The position numbers were made by a program, and so were the translations under genes. A stretch of DNA of 64,000 bases from Mycolicibacterium hodleri (lineage in GTDB: Bacteria > Actinomycetota > Actinomycetes > Mycobacteriales > Mycobacteriaceae): the NCBI RefSeq assembly GCF_006439015.1, contig NZ_RCZG01000001.1, positions 1,021,557 to 1,085,556 on the forward strand, written 5' to 3'. Below, in pieces: positions 18,383 to 28,270 of this stretch. The first letter of the stretch is position 1. Each line of letters begins with the position of its first letter. The notes under the pieces were generated by a model. The model did no database searches. It was not told the DNA's origin and was given only the letters and a program-made list of their open reading frames with translations.

Positions 18383-19951
18383 TCACGCCGGACCGACGCG
18401 ACCAGCACCGTGCCCCGCGAGGGACCACCCGATCAGACAGACCGTGGCCGCGCCCACCACGAGGCGTCCCCACCTCCATCGCCACAGCACCACCGCGACG
18501 ATTCCGGTCACCGCCACGGTCACAACGCCCGACCACCCGGAGGGCACGGTCACGACCGCTCCCGGCATCGCCGCGGTCCAGTGCGCGACGTTCGACAACC
18601 ACCACAACTCGGGTCCGGTGAACCGGATCATCAGCTCTGCCGCGGCCGGCCATGCCGTCGAGATCGCGGACGAGGCGGTGCCGATCACGGTGATCGGCGG
18701 AATGACCGCTGCCACGGCGAGATTCGCGATCACGGAGACCATGCTCACGGTGCCCGTCATTCCCGCGACGAGTGGTGCCGTGACGAGCTGAGCCGCGGTG
18801 GCGACGCTCACCCCCGCCGCGAGCGGTTCTGGCCAACCGCGATCCACGAGTCGACGCGACCACACCGGCGCGATGACGACGAGAGCGGCGGTGGCCGACA
18901 CCGACAGCGCGAACCCGACGTCGACGGCGAGTTCGGGCGCGGTGACCAGCAGCACCAGGACGCAGGCCGACAACGCCGGTATCGCCTGTCGCCTCCGCTT
19001 CGAGGCAATCGCGAACAGGGTGATAGCACCCATCACGGCGGCGCGCAGCACGCTGGCCGACGGCTGCACCACCACGACGAAGGCGATCAGCCCCACAGCG
19101 GCCAGCGCGACGGCGATCCGGGGACCGAGGAGGCCCGCGGTGAGCAGAATCGCGCCGCAGACGATCGTGACGTTGGCCCCCGAAACGGCCATCAGGTGCG
19201 TCAACCCGGCGCTCCGGAACTCGTTCACCGTCTCATTGCTCAGCGCGGCGGTGTCGCCGAGCACCAACGCGGGCAGCATCGCCGCCTCGTCGGCGGGCAG
19301 CCCCGCCCGTGCCGCCTCGGCGAACCTGGCCCGGACTCCTGCGGCCGCGCGCTGCAGCGCGCTCGCCGTCCCCAGCGTCGGTTTGCCGGTCGCGATGAGG
19401 ACAGCCACCGTCAGATCGCGCCGGGTCGGCCGCGAGATCCTGGCATTGAACGCAACGGGACGACCCGCGCTCAGTTCGCCGTAGTCGATGGCCGAGGCGA
19501 AGACGACGACGCGGCCCCCGGTCCCCTTACCGTCCAGCGAGGTCAGCACTCCGCGGAACAACATCCTGGTAGCGCCGAGAAACCTGGGAGACTCGCTGGG
19601 CGTCACCACCACCATCGCCGACGTGCCGAACTGCGACACGATCGGATGGCGGCGCACGTCGTCGACCCGGAGTCCAACGGCGACGGCGAAACACCCACCG
19701 ACCGCCACCACGGCGAGTACGGCCGGCCAGATCGACGAGTATGTCGTCGTCGTAAATGTCGTCGTATATGTCGTCGTCGTGCGTCGCAGGCGCCACGCCA
19801 CCACCACGGTCGCGAGTGCGGCGATGACCGCCGCCCAAAGGGCCGCCCCCGGACCCCAGGCGATGCCCGCAGCGGTGACCGCCCAACCGGTCATCGCGGA
19901 GGGCACCAGTCGCACGTCGGCCGTGGCGGCCCCCGACGGGACCGCGGTCAC
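18383..19951 (-). CDS. comEC: ComEC/Rec2-family membrane channel protein, short form
   Basis: The 522-residue polytopic membrane protein carries the competence domain (GLTHLMAVSGANVTI, the family signature, near residue 250) with about ten helices. It ends in a membrane-and-basic tail near residue 515 and so lacks the C-terminal metallo-beta-lactamase nuclease domain found in full ComEC proteins. GTG 19951 overlaps the comEA stop (GTGA). With ComEA it may move single-stranded DNA across the membrane, but mycobacteria are not known to be naturally competent by this route, so the role is open. Confidence 0.85.
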   Translation of the reverse strand: MTAVPSGAATADVRLVPSAMTGWAVTAAGIAWGPGAALWAAVIAALATVVVAWRLRRTTTTYTTTFTTTTYSSIWPAVLAVVAVGGCFAVAVGLRVDDVRRHPIVSQFGTSAMVVVTPSESPRFLGATRMLFRGVLTSLDGKGTGGRVVVFASAIDYGELSAGRPVAFNARISRPTRRDLTVAVLIATGKPTLGTASALQRAAAGVRARFAEAARAGLPADEAAMLPALVLGDTAALSNETVNEFRSAGLTHLMAVSGANVTIVCGAILLTAGLLGPRIAVALAAVGLIAFVVVVQPSASVLRAAVMGAITLFAIASKRRRQAIPALSACVLVLLVTAPELAVDVGFALSVSATAALVVIAPVWSRRLVDRGWPEPLAAGVSVATAAQLVTAPLVAGMTGTVSMVSVIANLAVAAVIPPITVIGTASSAISTAWPAAAELMIRFTGPELWWLSNVAHWTAAMPGAVVTVPSGWSGVVTVAVTGIVAVVLWRWRWGRLVVGAATVCLIGWSLAGHGAGRVGPA

Positions 19952-20778
19952 ACCGAGACCAGAGCACGAAGCTTCTCCAGGCGCGCAGGCCCGATACCGT
20001 CGACCTCCCCGAGTTGGTCCACGCTCGAGAACGATCCGTTGGCGTCGCGCCACGCAATGATCGCCGTCGCGGTGACGGGGCCGACACCGGGCAAGGTGTC
20101 GAGCTGTTCCAGCGTGGCCGTGTTCAGATCCATCAAACCGTGTGGCGCCAGCGGCTTCTCGCCGGGCGGGGCCGACGTCGTCGCCGCATCTGGCGGTGAG
20201 CTGATCGAACTGCCCATGGCGGGCGGCGCACCGGGCGGTGACGACAGTCCGACGACGATCTGCTCTCCGTCACCCACCCGACGGGCCATGTTGATGCCGA
20301 CCAGGTCGGCACCGTCCAGGGGACCTCCGGCGGCCGCCAGTGCGTCGGCGGTGCGCGCGCCCGCAGTGAGCGTCACCAGACCGGGTTGGTGCACCAACCC
20401 GACCACGCTGACGACCACCTGCCCCTCCTGCTGCGGTACCCCGGTCCCGGGTGCAGGCGTCGCTGACGAAACCATCTGGACCGGAGGGAGTTTCGCCGAC
20501 GACACCACCGGGTCCTCGCCTCGCATCAACGTGAACACCGTCACCAGCACCGCGATTGCGCCGACCATCCCAGCACCGACGACCCCTGCCCGCCCCGGGT
20601 CGGCGCGGATCGTCGCGAGCCAACCGGCCGCCCCGCCACTCGTGGCCTCGGGCAGCCATCGCGACAGCGAGGTATCGGACTCCTCAGCGTCGGGGGTGGC
20701 TTCGGAGATCTCCTCTTCCGAAGACCGCAGGCCGCCCAGTCGACGCTCAGCCCGGTCGAAGGGTCGTTCAGTGCGCAT
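19948..20778 (-). CDS. comEA: ComEA-like DNA-binding protein with SLBB and helix-hairpin-helix domains
   Basis: The 276-residue protein has an acidic cytoplasmic N-terminus, one transmembrane helix near residues 65-85 (GVVGAGMVGAIAVLVTVF), an SLBB domain (GLVHQPGLVTLTAGARTADAL region) and a C-terminal ComEA-type double HhH (LMDLNTATLEQLDTLPGVGP). The outer part would bind DNA. The ATG at 20778 is preceded at 6 bases by TACCGT, predicting a leaderless mRNA. It is translationally coupled to comEC. Confidence 0.9.
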   Translation of the reverse strand: MRTERPFDRAERRLGGLRSSEEEISEATPDAEESDTSLSRWLPEATSGGAAGWLATIRADPGRAGVVGAGMVGAIAVLVTVFTLMRGEDPVVSSAKLPPVQMVSSATPAPGTGVPQQEGQVVVSVVGLVHQPGLVTLTAGARTADALAAAGGPLDGADLVGINMARRVGDGEQIVVGLSSPPGAPPAMGSSISSPPDAATTSAPPGEKPLAPHGLMDLNTATLEQLDTLPGVGPVTATAIIAWRDANGSFSSVDQLGEVDGIGPARLEKLRALVSV

Positions 20779-20784
20779 GCCGCG

Positions 20785-20790
20785 ACGGTA
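20785..20790 (-). promoter_or_regulatory. -10 element for comEA, predicted leaderless promoter
   Basis: TACCGT on the minus strand ends 6 bases before the comEA ATG, with no ribosome site. Confidence 0.4.
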
Positions 20791-20965
20791 GGCACCTCGG
20801 CGCACCAGAGCGGTCCCCGATGGGGCCGCCCGACGCGGACTGTGGATGAAGACGGCTCTGTGGATCGCGCCTCGCCCCACCGTCGTGGGACCAGCGTGCG
20901 GCGATCAGGCCGACGGGCCCGCGGTTCGGTGGCGCGATTCCCGCCAGTGGTACACATCGAGCGAA

Positions 20966-20971
20966 TAGTGT
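20966..20971 (+). promoter_or_regulatory. -10 element, predicted leaderless promoter
   Basis: TAGTGT ends 6 bases before the ATG at 20978. The other bases of the 199-base divergent gap show no clear operator. Confidence 0.45.
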
Positions 20972-20977
20972 CTACCC

Positions 20978-22039
20978 ATGACCTCACCGACCGCCACGCG
21001 GCCACTGCGGGTGATCCAGTGGACGACCGGCAACATCGGTAAACGTTCCCTACACGCCATCATCGGGCGCGAGGACATGGAGCTGGTCGGGGTGTACGCG
21101 CACGGCGTGGACAAGCTGGGGATCGACGCAGCCGAACTCGCCGGCTGGGGCCAGCCGACAGGAGTGACGGCGACCAATGACGTCGACGCCCTCATCGCGC
21201 TGAAGCCCGACGCGTGCTGCTACAACCCACTGTGGCCGGACGTCGACGAGCTCGTCCGGTTGCTCGAAGCGGGCGTCAACATCTGCTCCAGCGCGGCTTG
21301 GATCACCGGCGGCAAGCAGACGCCCGATGCCCTGAATCGCATTCGAAATGCCTGTGCAGCAGGAAATTCCACGATATTCGGCAGCGGCGCCCACCCCGGC
21401 ATGACGAACACGGTCGGGATGGTGCTCTCCGGCGCGTGTGAGAACGTGGACGAAATTCGCATCACCGAATCGGTGGACTGCTCGACCTACGAGTCCGCAG
21501 GCACCCAGTCGGCGATGGGATTCGGTCGGGATCCGAACACCCCCGACCTGGCCGAGAGCGTACGGCGCGAGAGCGAGGTGTTCGCGGAGTCGGCGGCGAT
21601 GATGGCCGACGCGATCGGCGCCACGCTGGACAGGCTGACCTTCGATGTCGAGTTCACCGCCGCCACCGGCGACAGCGACCTCGGCTTCATGCACATTCCC
21701 AAGGGCACCGTCGGTGGCGTCTTCGGCTACCACCGCGGCTGGGTCGGCGAGAAGAACGTCGTCAGCGTGGGCTTCAACTGGACCATGGGCAATCACGTCA
21801 CGCCGCCCAAGCCACTGGAACACGGCCACGTCATACAGGTCTTCGGCACGCCAAACATGCGCACCGTCCTGCATTGTCTACCGCCCAGGGACTGGAAGGA
21901 ACCCGGCTTCATGGGCCTCGGGATGATCTATACAGCGATGCCGGTGACGAATGCCGTGCCCGCCGTCGTCGCCGCCCCGCCGGGGATCGTCACGCTCATG
22001 GACCTGCCACCCGTCACCGGACGCGTGACGCGACGGTAG
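20978..22039 (+). CDS. NAD(P)H-dependent amine dehydrogenase-family protein (DapB-like N-terminus)
   Basis: The 353-residue protein has a dihydrodipicolinate-reductase-like Rossmann N-terminus: VIQWTTGNIGKRSLHAI is the dinucleotide-binding segment. The family includes 2,4-diaminopentanoate dehydrogenase; mycobacteria have many paralogues of unknown substrate. It holds the position where M. tuberculosis has eis, between comEA and degV. The 3' end overlaps the convergent DinB-type gene by 26 bases. The -10 TAGTGT 6 bases before the ATG predicts a leaderless mRNA. Functional assignment rests on the fold only. Confidence 0.75.
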   Translation: MTSPTATRPLRVIQWTTGNIGKRSLHAIIGREDMELVGVYAHGVDKLGIDAAELAGWGQPTGVTATNDVDALIALKPDACCYNPLWPDVDELVRLLEAGVNICSSAAWITGGKQTPDALNRIRNACAAGNSTIFGSGAHPGMTNTVGMVLSGACENVDEIRITESVDCSTYESAGTQSAMGFGRDPNTPDLAESVRRESEVFAESAAMMADAIGATLDRLTFDVEFTAATGDSDLGFMHIPKGTVGGVFGYHRGWVGEKNVVSVGFNWTMGNHVTPPKPLEHGHVIQVFGTPNMRTVLHCLPPRDWKEPGFMGLGMIYTAMPVTNAVPAVVAAPPGIVTLMDLPPVTGRVTRR

Positions 22040-22634
22040 CCACACCCGGCCCGTCGAGGTCGGGCAGTGCATCCGGGCGGCCCGCCATGATCATCAAGAG
22101 CGCTTCGCCGGTGCCACGCATCTCCGAACCCTTGCCGTGGGACCAGTCGAGGTCGGTGGCGGTGAGCCGGACCCCGCGAACCCGCCAGGCGCCGCGGATG
22201 GTCGGTGCATAGCGGACGAAGTCCATTGCCAAGCGCAGACGTTCGAGTGGGATCGAACGCGCCAACCCCAACGGACGTCGAATGTCTTGGTGGTGAATCA
22301 TGTTGTCGGTCAGGGCGATCCGCCCACCGAAGCCGGCACCTAGACCGCGCGGTTCGGAGTTGGCCCGCAGGATCCGGATCAGTTGATCGGGAGACCGATC
22401 CGCAAGGGAGGCAATAGCGAGCCCGTTGATGCGGTCGGTCTGCAAGCGGCCCTTTGCGAACCGCGCGACTAGCTCACGCGGCGACAGACCCTCGAAGCTG
22501 ACGCAGTGCGCAACGACGTCCCGCACGGACCACCCCGCACACAGCGACGGGCACTCCCACTGCTCGGGCGTCAGCCCCGAGAGAAAGTCGGCGAACTCCT
22601 CGCGCTCCTGCCGAGCCAGGTCCAACCGATTCAT
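22014..22634 (-). CDS. Maleylpyruvate isomerase/DinB-type mycothiol-dependent family protein
   Basis: The 206-residue four-helix-bundle protein has the family N-terminus LDLARQEREEFADFLSGLTPEQWECPSLCAGWSVRDVVAH (key parts: SLCAGWSVRD and a later DNMIHHQDIRRP). The three His/Asp metal ligands of this family appear as H of VVAH, and H of HHQD. Members use mycothiol or bacillithiol. ATG 22634 overlaps the degV stop (ATGA) with GGAGAAGG upstream. It is the last gene of the train that starts at proA. The substrate is unknown. Confidence 0.78.
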   Translation of the reverse strand: MNRLDLARQEREEFADFLSGLTPEQWECPSLCAGWSVRDVVAHCVSFEGLSPRELVARFAKGRLQTDRINGLAIASLADRSPDQLIRILRANSEPRGLGAGFGGRIALTDNMIHHQDIRRPLGLARSIPLERLRLAMDFVRYAPTIRGAWRVRGVRLTATDLDWSHGKGSEMRGTGEALLMIMAGRPDALPDLDGPGVATVASRVR

Positions 22635-23479
22635 CGAGCCTTCTCCGCGTCCACCGCCACGCACACACCGATGGCTCCGCCGCCGACATGCACCGAGAGC
22701 ACCGGTCCCATGGCGCTGATCGACGGCGAATTCACCTGCGGCAAACGCTCGGTGAGAGCCGCGGCGATCTCGGCCGCGTCGTCGGGATTGTCGACGTGAT
22801 GCACGGCCAGCGACGCCTTGCGCTCCCCGACGACCTCGGCGACGGCCTCGACCAACGCCGCGTGGGCCTTGGAGACCGTGCGGATGCGCTGGGACAACAC
22901 CAGGCGACCGTCGACGTCCAGGTGCAATAGGGGTTTGAGCGACAGCGCCGTCCCCAACCACGAGGCGGCAGTGCCGATCCGGCCGCTGCGCCGCAGATTG
23001 TCGAGCCGGTGTACGACGATGAATGCGTGACCACGCGGGACCGCCGCCCGCGCCGCGGCCTCGACGGCATCGAGGTCGTCCCCCCGGGCAGCCGCCCGCG
23101 CCGCTGCCAGCGCCACGAAGCCGACGCCCGCAGCCGCGGAACGCGAATTCACCACGCGGACTTCGGGACCGAACTCACGGGCGGCCCCGATGGCCGAACT
23201 GAACGTGCTCGAGAGCGCCGCCGACAGGTGCACGGCGACGACACCGTCGCCCCCGCTGTCCGCCAGCGCCTGCCGGTAGAGGCCGGTGAGGTCGGCGGGG
23301 GTGGCACCGGCGGTCGTGACGTGGGCGTGTGCATGGACGTCGTGAGGCACCTGGTCGATGCCGTCGCGCATGTCGCTACCGTCCACGAGGACGTGCAGCG
23401 GCACCTGTCGAATTCCCCACTGGTCCAATTCATCCGGGCGCAGCCGCGCCGACGAATCGGTCACCACCATGACGGCCAT
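22631..23479 (-). CDS. DegV-family fatty-acid-binding protein
   Basis: The 282-residue two-domain DegV protein corresponds to Rv2417c. The N-terminal VVTDSSARL holds the conserved Thr/Asp/Ser, STFSSAIGAA the second phosphate-like site, and RRSGRIG the C-terminal domain motif. Firmicute homologues (FakB) bind fatty acids for a kinase, but no FakA-like gene is near, so lipid carriage is inference. ATG 23479 lies 2 bases after the octT stop. Confidence 0.85.
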   Translation of the reverse strand: MAVMVVTDSSARLRPDELDQWGIRQVPLHVLVDGSDMRDGIDQVPHDVHAHAHVTTAGATPADLTGLYRQALADSGGDGVVAVHLSAALSSTFSSAIGAAREFGPEVRVVNSRSAAAGVGFVALAAARAAARGDDLDAVEAAARAAVPRGHAFIVVHRLDNLRRSGRIGTAASWLGTALSLKPLLHLDVDGRLVLSQRIRTVSKAHAALVEAVAEVVGERKASLAVHHVDNPDDAAEIAAALTERLPQVNSPSISAMGPVLSVHVGGGAIGVCVAVDAEKAR

Positions 23480-23481
23480 GC

Positions 23482-24240
23482 TCAGCCGCCGGAGCCCACG
23501 GTCGTCACTCCCGCCTCGGCGAGCCCCTTCAGCATCAGTTCGGCGACTGCGCGGTGCGCCTCGAAGTTCCAGTGGATACCGTCGGGGTTTCCGCGCCCGC
23601 TCATCACCTGCTCACCGACGGCGGCCTTGAGGTCGACGATCGGCACGTCGTGCCTGCTTCCCCACTCGGTGATAGCGGCGACGGTGCCGTCGCGCCACCT
23701 GTGCGACTTTCCGTAGGTCTCGGCGATGTGGACCGAGGGAATGCACGCCACGAACGGAATGCCGGGACGGTTGAAGTCGATTGCGGCGCGGGTCTGTTCG
23801 AGGTATTCCACGCTCAGGTGGGGCGGCAGCGCGGGCCGTGCGATCGGCGACAGCCTCGGCTGCAGCCAACCGTACCCGTCACGCGCCCAGCGACGCAGAA
23901 ATGGTGGGCGCACGTAGCGAATCAGCTCGCGCACCGCGGTCGGCAACGGCGACGGGAGGGAGTCCATCCCCGACGTCGCGAAGACCACGGCACCCGCCCT
24001 GGGCAGGGACGCCCATGCCCTGGGGTCGCCAATGGCCGCCCACCACACGTCGCGGCACGTCCAACCGATGCGACCAATGAGTTCTAGATCCCAGTCGAGA
24101 TGGGACGCCACGATGTTGGGCCAGATTCTCGGATCGTCTGCGGGTAGCCCGCCGGTCGGGCCGTAGTAGGACAGCGAGTCGCAGAAGACCAGGAGTGTTC
24201 TGCGGCCACCGGGGTTTTCGGGTGGCTCGCTAGAGGACAT
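23482..24240 (-). CDS. octT: Diglucosylglycerate octanoyltransferase
   Basis: The 252-residue SGNH/GDSL-type acyltransferase corresponds to Rv2418c. M. tuberculosis OctT transfers octanoate to diglucosylglycerate, an early step toward 6-O-methylglucose lipopolysaccharides. The nucleophile is Ser in FCDSLSYYG (near residue 22) and the Asp/His pair is in NPDGIHWN near the C-terminus. It overlaps gpgP by 11 bases, so the two consecutive pathway enzymes are translated from coupled frames. Confidence 0.88.
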   Translation of the reverse strand: MSSSEPPENPGGRRTLLVFCDSLSYYGPTGGLPADDPRIWPNIVASHLDWDLELIGRIGWTCRDVWWAAIGDPRAWASLPRAGAVVFATSGMDSLPSPLPTAVRELIRYVRPPFLRRWARDGYGWLQPRLSPIARPALPPHLSVEYLEQTRAAIDFNRPGIPFVACIPSVHIAETYGKSHRWRDGTVAAITEWGSRHDVPIVDLKAAVGEQVMSGRGNPDGIHWNFEAHRAVAELMLKGLAEAGVTTVGSGG

Positions 24241-24910
24241 CGTTGGCGACCTGAGCCGAGGCGTTCCACACGTCGAGACGCCATCGGACGTCTTGTGGCA
24301 CCGCGTCGTCCGCCGAATGTCCGGACAGCTGCACCCAACTCGCGTTTCCCATCCCGCCCAGCACGGGCCAATTGTCCACCGGCAAGGCCAGCAGAGCAGC
24401 CGTCAGCGCAGCGATGAGCCCGCCGTGAGCCACCAGGACCACCGGTCGGTCCGATGCGTCCCCGGCCTCGTCGGAACCCCAATCATCCAGTTGGGCAAGA
24501 AGTTCGGCGACCAGCGGCGCACTGCGCTCGGCCACGTCGACCCGGCTCTCGCCACCGTGTGGGGCCCACCTCGCGTCGTCGCGCCAGGCGAGCCGGGCAC
24601 CGGGTGCTTCCGCGTCCACCTCGAGGTGGGTCAGGCCCTGCCAGTCACCAAGGTGTGTCTCCCGCAGTCGCGTGTCGACGGACACCGTGACGCCGCTACG
24701 CTCCGCGAGCGCGGTCGCGGTGTCCAGGGCGCGGCGCAGGTCCGAGGAGACGATCACCAGCGGCTGACGCTTGGCCAGCACCTCCGCGGCGGCGGCGGCC
24801 TGCTCGCGCCCCAGCTCACTCAGGTCGGTATCGAGCTGACCCTGCATGCGGTTGCCCGCGTTGTACTCCGTCTGACCGTGCCGTAACAGCACCAGGCGGC
24901 GAATCCTCAC
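24230..24910 (-). CDS. gpgP: Glucosyl-3-phosphoglycerate phosphatase
   Basis: The 226-residue histidine phosphatase corresponds to Rv2419c. It removes phosphate from glucosyl-3-phosphoglycerate to give glucosylglycerate. The RHG motif has its catalytic His at residue 11 ([10 protein letters not shown]), the acid Glu is in LRETHLGDW, and the second His is in LVAHGG. The start is GTG overlapping the rsfS stop (GTGA). The product feeds the methylglucose lipopolysaccharide pathway in which OctT also acts. Confidence 0.9.
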   Translation of the reverse strand: MRIRRLVLLRHGQTEYNAGNRMQGQLDTDLSELGREQAAAAAEVLAKRQPLVIVSSDLRRALDTATALAERSGVTVSVDTRLRETHLGDWQGLTHLEVDAEAPGARLAWRDDARWAPHGGESRVDVAERSAPLVAELLAQLDDWGSDEAGDASDRPVVLVAHGGLIAALTAALLALPVDNWPVLGGMGNASWVQLSGHSADDAVPQDVRWRLDVWNASAQVANDVL

Positions 24911-25281
24911 TCGTCACCGCCCGTCTCCAGATCAACGGGGATCACCGGGCAGTCCCGCCACAGGCGGTCCAGGGCGTAGAAGTTGCGCTCGTCCTGGTGC
25001 TGGATGTGCGCCACGATGTCGACGTAGTCGAGCAGCACCCAGCGCCCCTCGCGGGTGCCCTCGCGGCGGGCCGGCTTGTACCCGGCGACGCGCATCTTCT
25101 CCTCGACCTCGTCGACGATGGCGTTGATCTGCCGGTCGTTGGAGGCCGACGCGACGACGAAGCAGTCGGTGATGACGAGTTGCTCCGAGACGTCGATGAC
25201 GACGACGTCGTCGGCAAGCTTGGCCGAGGCCGCCTGGGCGGCGATCGTCGCCATGCTGATGGCTTCTTCTGAGGCGGTCAT
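24907..25281 (-). CDS. rsfS: Ribosome silencing factor
   Basis: The 124-residue RsfS/Iojap protein binds L14 of the large subunit and blocks subunit joining in starvation. Conserved features are [25 protein letters not shown] (core: [12 protein letters not shown]) and [18 protein letters not shown] 25281 overlaps the nadD stop (ATGA). The nadD-rsfS pairing is widespread in bacteria. It is equivalent to Rv2420c. Confidence 0.95.
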   Translation of the reverse strand: MTASEEAISMATIAAQAASAKLADDVVVIDVSEQLVITDCFVVASASNDRQINAIVDEVEEKMRVAGYKPARREGTREGRWVLLDYVDIVAHIQHQDERNFYALDRLWRDCPVIPVDLETGGDE

Positions 25282-25916
25282 GCGCTGTGGTCCCCTGTCG
25301 AAAGAACGGTCGCGGGATACAGACCGCGCTTGGTCACGTACTGAACGACGCCGTCTGGCACCAGGTACCAGATGGGCCTGCCCTGCTCGGCCCGCTTCCG
25401 GCAGTCGCTCGACGAGATCGCCAAAGCAGGCACCTCGACGAGTTTCAACGAGTCGGCGGGCAATTCCTTCATCGCCGCCTCGATGTGTTCCCCGTCGAGT
25501 TCGTAGCCCGGCCGGCTGACACCGACGAATCGCGCCATGGAGAAGAGGTCCTCCCAGTTCTGCCAGGACAGGATCGACCCGAGCGCGTCGGCGCCGGTGA
25601 TGAAGTACAGGTCGGCGTCGGGATTGAGCGCTCCGAGATCGCGCAGCGTGTCCTTGGTATAGGTGGGACCGCCGCGATCGATGTCGACGCGGCTCACCGA
25701 GAAGCGAGGGTTGGCCGCGGTCGCGATCACGGTCATCAGATAGCGGTCCTCGGCGGCGGTCACGACGCGATCGCGCTTCTGCCACGGCTGTCCGGTGGGC
25801 ACGAACGCGACTTCGTCGAGGTCGAACAGGTCGGCCACCTCGCTCGCGGCGACCAGGTGACCGTGATGGATGGGATCGAACGTCCCGCCCATCACCCCCA
25901 GCCTGCGTCGAGTCAC
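25278..25916 (-). CDS. nadD: Nicotinate-mononucleotide adenylyltransferase
   Basis: The 212-residue enzyme makes deamido-NAD from NaMN and ATP; NadE, also in this window, completes the pathway. The HxGH-type nucleotidyltransferase site is [12 protein letters not shown], and the C-terminal [12 protein letters not shown] is the ISSTxIR-type motif. GTG 25916 gives [11 protein letters not shown], close to the M. tuberculosis start; ATG 25892 is an alternative with GGGGG upstream. It lies 11 bases after the VWA-protein stop. Confidence 0.94.
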   Translation of the reverse strand: MTRRRLGVMGGTFDPIHHGHLVAASEVADLFDLDEVAFVPTGQPWQKRDRVVTAAEDRYLMTVIATAANPRFSVSRVDIDRGGPTYTKDTLRDLGALNPDADLYFITGADALGSILSWQNWEDLFSMARFVGVSRPGYELDGEHIEAAMKELPADSLKLVEVPALAISSSDCRKRAEQGRPIWYLVPDGVVQYVTKRGLYPATVLSTGDHSA

Positions 25917-25927
25917 GACTACGCAGC

Positions 25928-27379
25928 TTAGACGGGCAGGAGCTGATCGATCACCGCGGCGAGCTGCTTGGCCGAGCGACACTCGTGCATGGGGATGACG
26001 TCGGTGTAGCGCGGCACCGCGGAGTCGCCACTGCCCCATAGGTGCTTGGGCTCGGGGTTCAGCCAGTGCGCATGACGGCTGGCGGTCACCATGTGGGTCA
26101 GCAGATCGACCTCGGGGTTGCGATAGTTGTTGCGCCCGTCCCCGAGGACCAGCAGGGAGCTGCGCGGCGACAGCACGCTGGGGTACTTCTCCAGGAACGA
26201 AACGAACGCATGCCCGTAGTCGGAGTGGCCGTCGCGGGTGTACACGCCGGCCTCCCGGGTGATGCGCTGTACGGCGACGGCCAGGTCGGAGTCCGGACCG
26301 AACAGCTCGGTGACCTCGTCGGTGGTGTCAATGAAGGCGAAGACGCGAACCCGACTGAACTGCTGGCGCAGGGCGTGGACGAGGAGCAGCGTGAAGTGGC
26401 TGAACCCGGCGACCGACCCGGACACGTCGCACAGCACGACGAGCTCCGGGCGGGCGGGATGCGGCTTCTTCAGCACGACGTCGATGGGAACGCCCCCGGT
26501 CGACATCGACTTGCGCAGCGTCTTGCGCAGGTCGATCTCGCCTGCCCGCGAACGGCGGCGGCGTGCCGCCAACCGGGAGGCCAGCGTTCGAGCCAGCGGA
26601 ACGACGACGCGGCGCATCTCGCGCAGCTGTTCGCCGGAGGCCCGAAGGAATTCGACGTTCTCGGCCAGCTGGGGGATGCCGTAGGTCTGGACGTGCTCGC
26701 GGCCGAGCTGTTCGGCGGTACGCCGCTTCGTCTCGGCCTCCACCATCTTGCGCAGTTGGGCGACGCGCTTGGCGGCGATCGCCTTGGCGATCTGCTCCTG
26801 GGTCGGCGTCGGTTCCTCGCCGTAGGGCGCTAGCAGCCCGGCCAGCAGCCTGCCCTCGAGTTCGTCAAGGGCCATGGCCTTGAGCGCCTGGTACGACGAA
26901 TACGACGGTCCGCGACTGGAGCTGTACTTGCCGAACGCCTCGACGATCTGGGCGATCATCGCCGCCAAGCGGTCGTCCATTCCTGCCATGTCCTCGTTGC
27001 CCGAGAGCATCTCGACCAGCGCAGCCCGTAGCCCCTCGATGTCCTGTGACGGCAAGGCGTCGGGATCACCGTCGGCGTCGGGATCGGCGTCGTCGGACAC
27101 CACGGTCCGCGCGCCGAGGGCAGCGGGAAACCACAGGTCGAACATCGCGTCGTAGGTGCTGCGGTGATCCGGACGACGCAGCACGGCGCAGGCCAGTCCT
27201 TCGCGCAGCACCTCGCGGTCACCGAGCCCGAGGACCGTCATCACCCGGCCCGCATCAACCGTCTCGGACGGACCCACCGCGATCCCCACGCTGCGCAGCG
27301 CTTCGACGAACTCCACCAGATGTCCGGGAAGCCCGTGCGGCGCAAGGGGTTGCGGCGGGCGCGTGCGGCGGACGGCCAT
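25928..27379 (-). CDS. VWA-domain protein (CoxE-like)
   Basis: The 483-residue protein corresponds to Rv2425c. The C-terminal VWA domain has a MIDAS-like site, [13 protein letters not shown] (DxSxS), and a late DGRNN. The N-terminus carries the helical CoxE-like region. ATG 27379 overlaps the stop of the MoxR ATPase gene by one base (TAATG). MoxR-VWA pairs act as chaperone-like systems for cofactor insertion or protein maturation; the client here is unknown. Confidence 0.87.
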   Translation of the reverse strand: MAVRRTRPPQPLAPHGLPGHLVEFVEALRSVGIAVGPSETVDAGRVMTVLGLGDREVLREGLACAVLRRPDHRSTYDAMFDLWFPAALGARTVVSDDADPDADGDPDALPSQDIEGLRAALVEMLSGNEDMAGMDDRLAAMIAQIVEAFGKYSSSRGPSYSSYQALKAMALDELEGRLLAGLLAPYGEEPTPTQEQIAKAIAAKRVAQLRKMVEAETKRRTAEQLGREHVQTYGIPQLAENVEFLRASGEQLREMRRVVVPLARTLASRLAARRRRSRAGEIDLRKTLRKSMSTGGVPIDVVLKKPHPARPELVVLCDVSGSVAGFSHFTLLLVHALRQQFSRVRVFAFIDTTDEVTELFGPDSDLAVAVQRITREAGVYTRDGHSDYGHAFVSFLEKYPSVLSPRSSLLVLGDGRNNYRNPEVDLLTHMVTASRHAHWLNPEPKHLWGSGDSAVPRYTDVIPMHECRSAKQLAAVIDQLLPV

Positions 27380-28254
27380 TAGTTGAGCCTCAGCTCCCCG
27401 CTGGCCTTCACCTGATCGGACTGATGTTTGAGCACTACCCCCAGGGTGGCGGCGATCATCTCGTCGTCGATCGTGTCCATGCCGAGCGCCAGCACCGTAC
27501 GACCCCAGTCGATGGTCTCCGCCACCGACGGCACCTTCTTCAGCTGCATGTCGCGCAGCACCCCGATGATCCGGACCAGCTCCTCGGCCAGCTTCTCCGG
27601 CAGTTCCGGAACTCGGGACAGCAGGATCCGGCGTTCCAGGTCCGGATCGGGGAAGTCGATGTGCAGGAACAGGCAGCGACGCTTGAGCGCTTCCGACAAC
27701 TCGCGCGTGGCGTTGGAGGTCAGTAGCACGAACGGCTTGCGTGTCGCGGTGATGGTCCCCAATTCCGGTACGGTGACGGCGAAGTCGGACAGAACCTCCA
27801 GGAGCAGGCCTTCGATCTCGATGTCGGCCTTGTCGGTCTCGTCGATCAGAAGCACGGTCGGCTCGGTGCGGCGGATCGCGGTCAAAAGCGGTCGCGACAG
27901 CAGGAACTCCTCGCTGAAGACATCCATCTTCGTCTGGTCCCAGTCGCTGGATCCGGATTGGATTCGCAGGATCTGCTTGGCGTGGTTCCACTCGTAGAGC
28001 GCACGGGCCTCGTCGACGCCTTCATAGCACTGCAGTCGCACCAGACCAGAGCCGGTGCACTGGGCGACGGCGCGGGCCAACTCCGTCTTACCTACACCGG
28101 CAGGGCCTTCGACGAGGAGGGGCTTGCCAAGCCGGTCGGCGAGGAAAACGGCTGTGGCCGTGGCGGTATCGGGCAGATATCCGGTTTCGGCAAGCCGCTT
28201 GGCGACATCGTCGATGTCGGTGAAGAGCGGGGCGGGTAGGGCGGGGACAGTCAC
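27379..28254 (-). CDS. MoxR-family AAA+ ATPase
   Basis: The 291-residue ATPase has Walker A EGPAGVGKTEL, Walker B VLLIDETDKAD and sensor 1 LLTSNATREL. GTG 28254 is selected by AGGAGA 9 bases upstream and matches the recalled 291-residue Rv2426c; an earlier in-frame ATG lies inside proA. It is coupled to the VWA gene downstream and 16 bases after proA. Confidence 0.9.
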   Translation of the reverse strand: MTVPALPAPLFTDIDDVAKRLAETGYLPDTATATAVFLADRLGKPLLVEGPAGVGKTELARAVAQCTGSGLVRLQCYEGVDEARALYEWNHAKQILRIQSGSSDWDQTKMDVFSEEFLLSRPLLTAIRRTEPTVLLIDETDKADIEIEGLLLEVLSDFAVTVPELGTITATRKPFVLLTSNATRELSEALKRRCLFLHIDFPDPDLERRILLSRVPELPEKLAEELVRIIGVLRDMQLKKVPSVAETIDWGRTVLALGMDTIDDEMIAATLGVVLKHQSDQVKASGELRLN

Positions 28255-28270
28255 GCGAGCTGTTCTCCTG

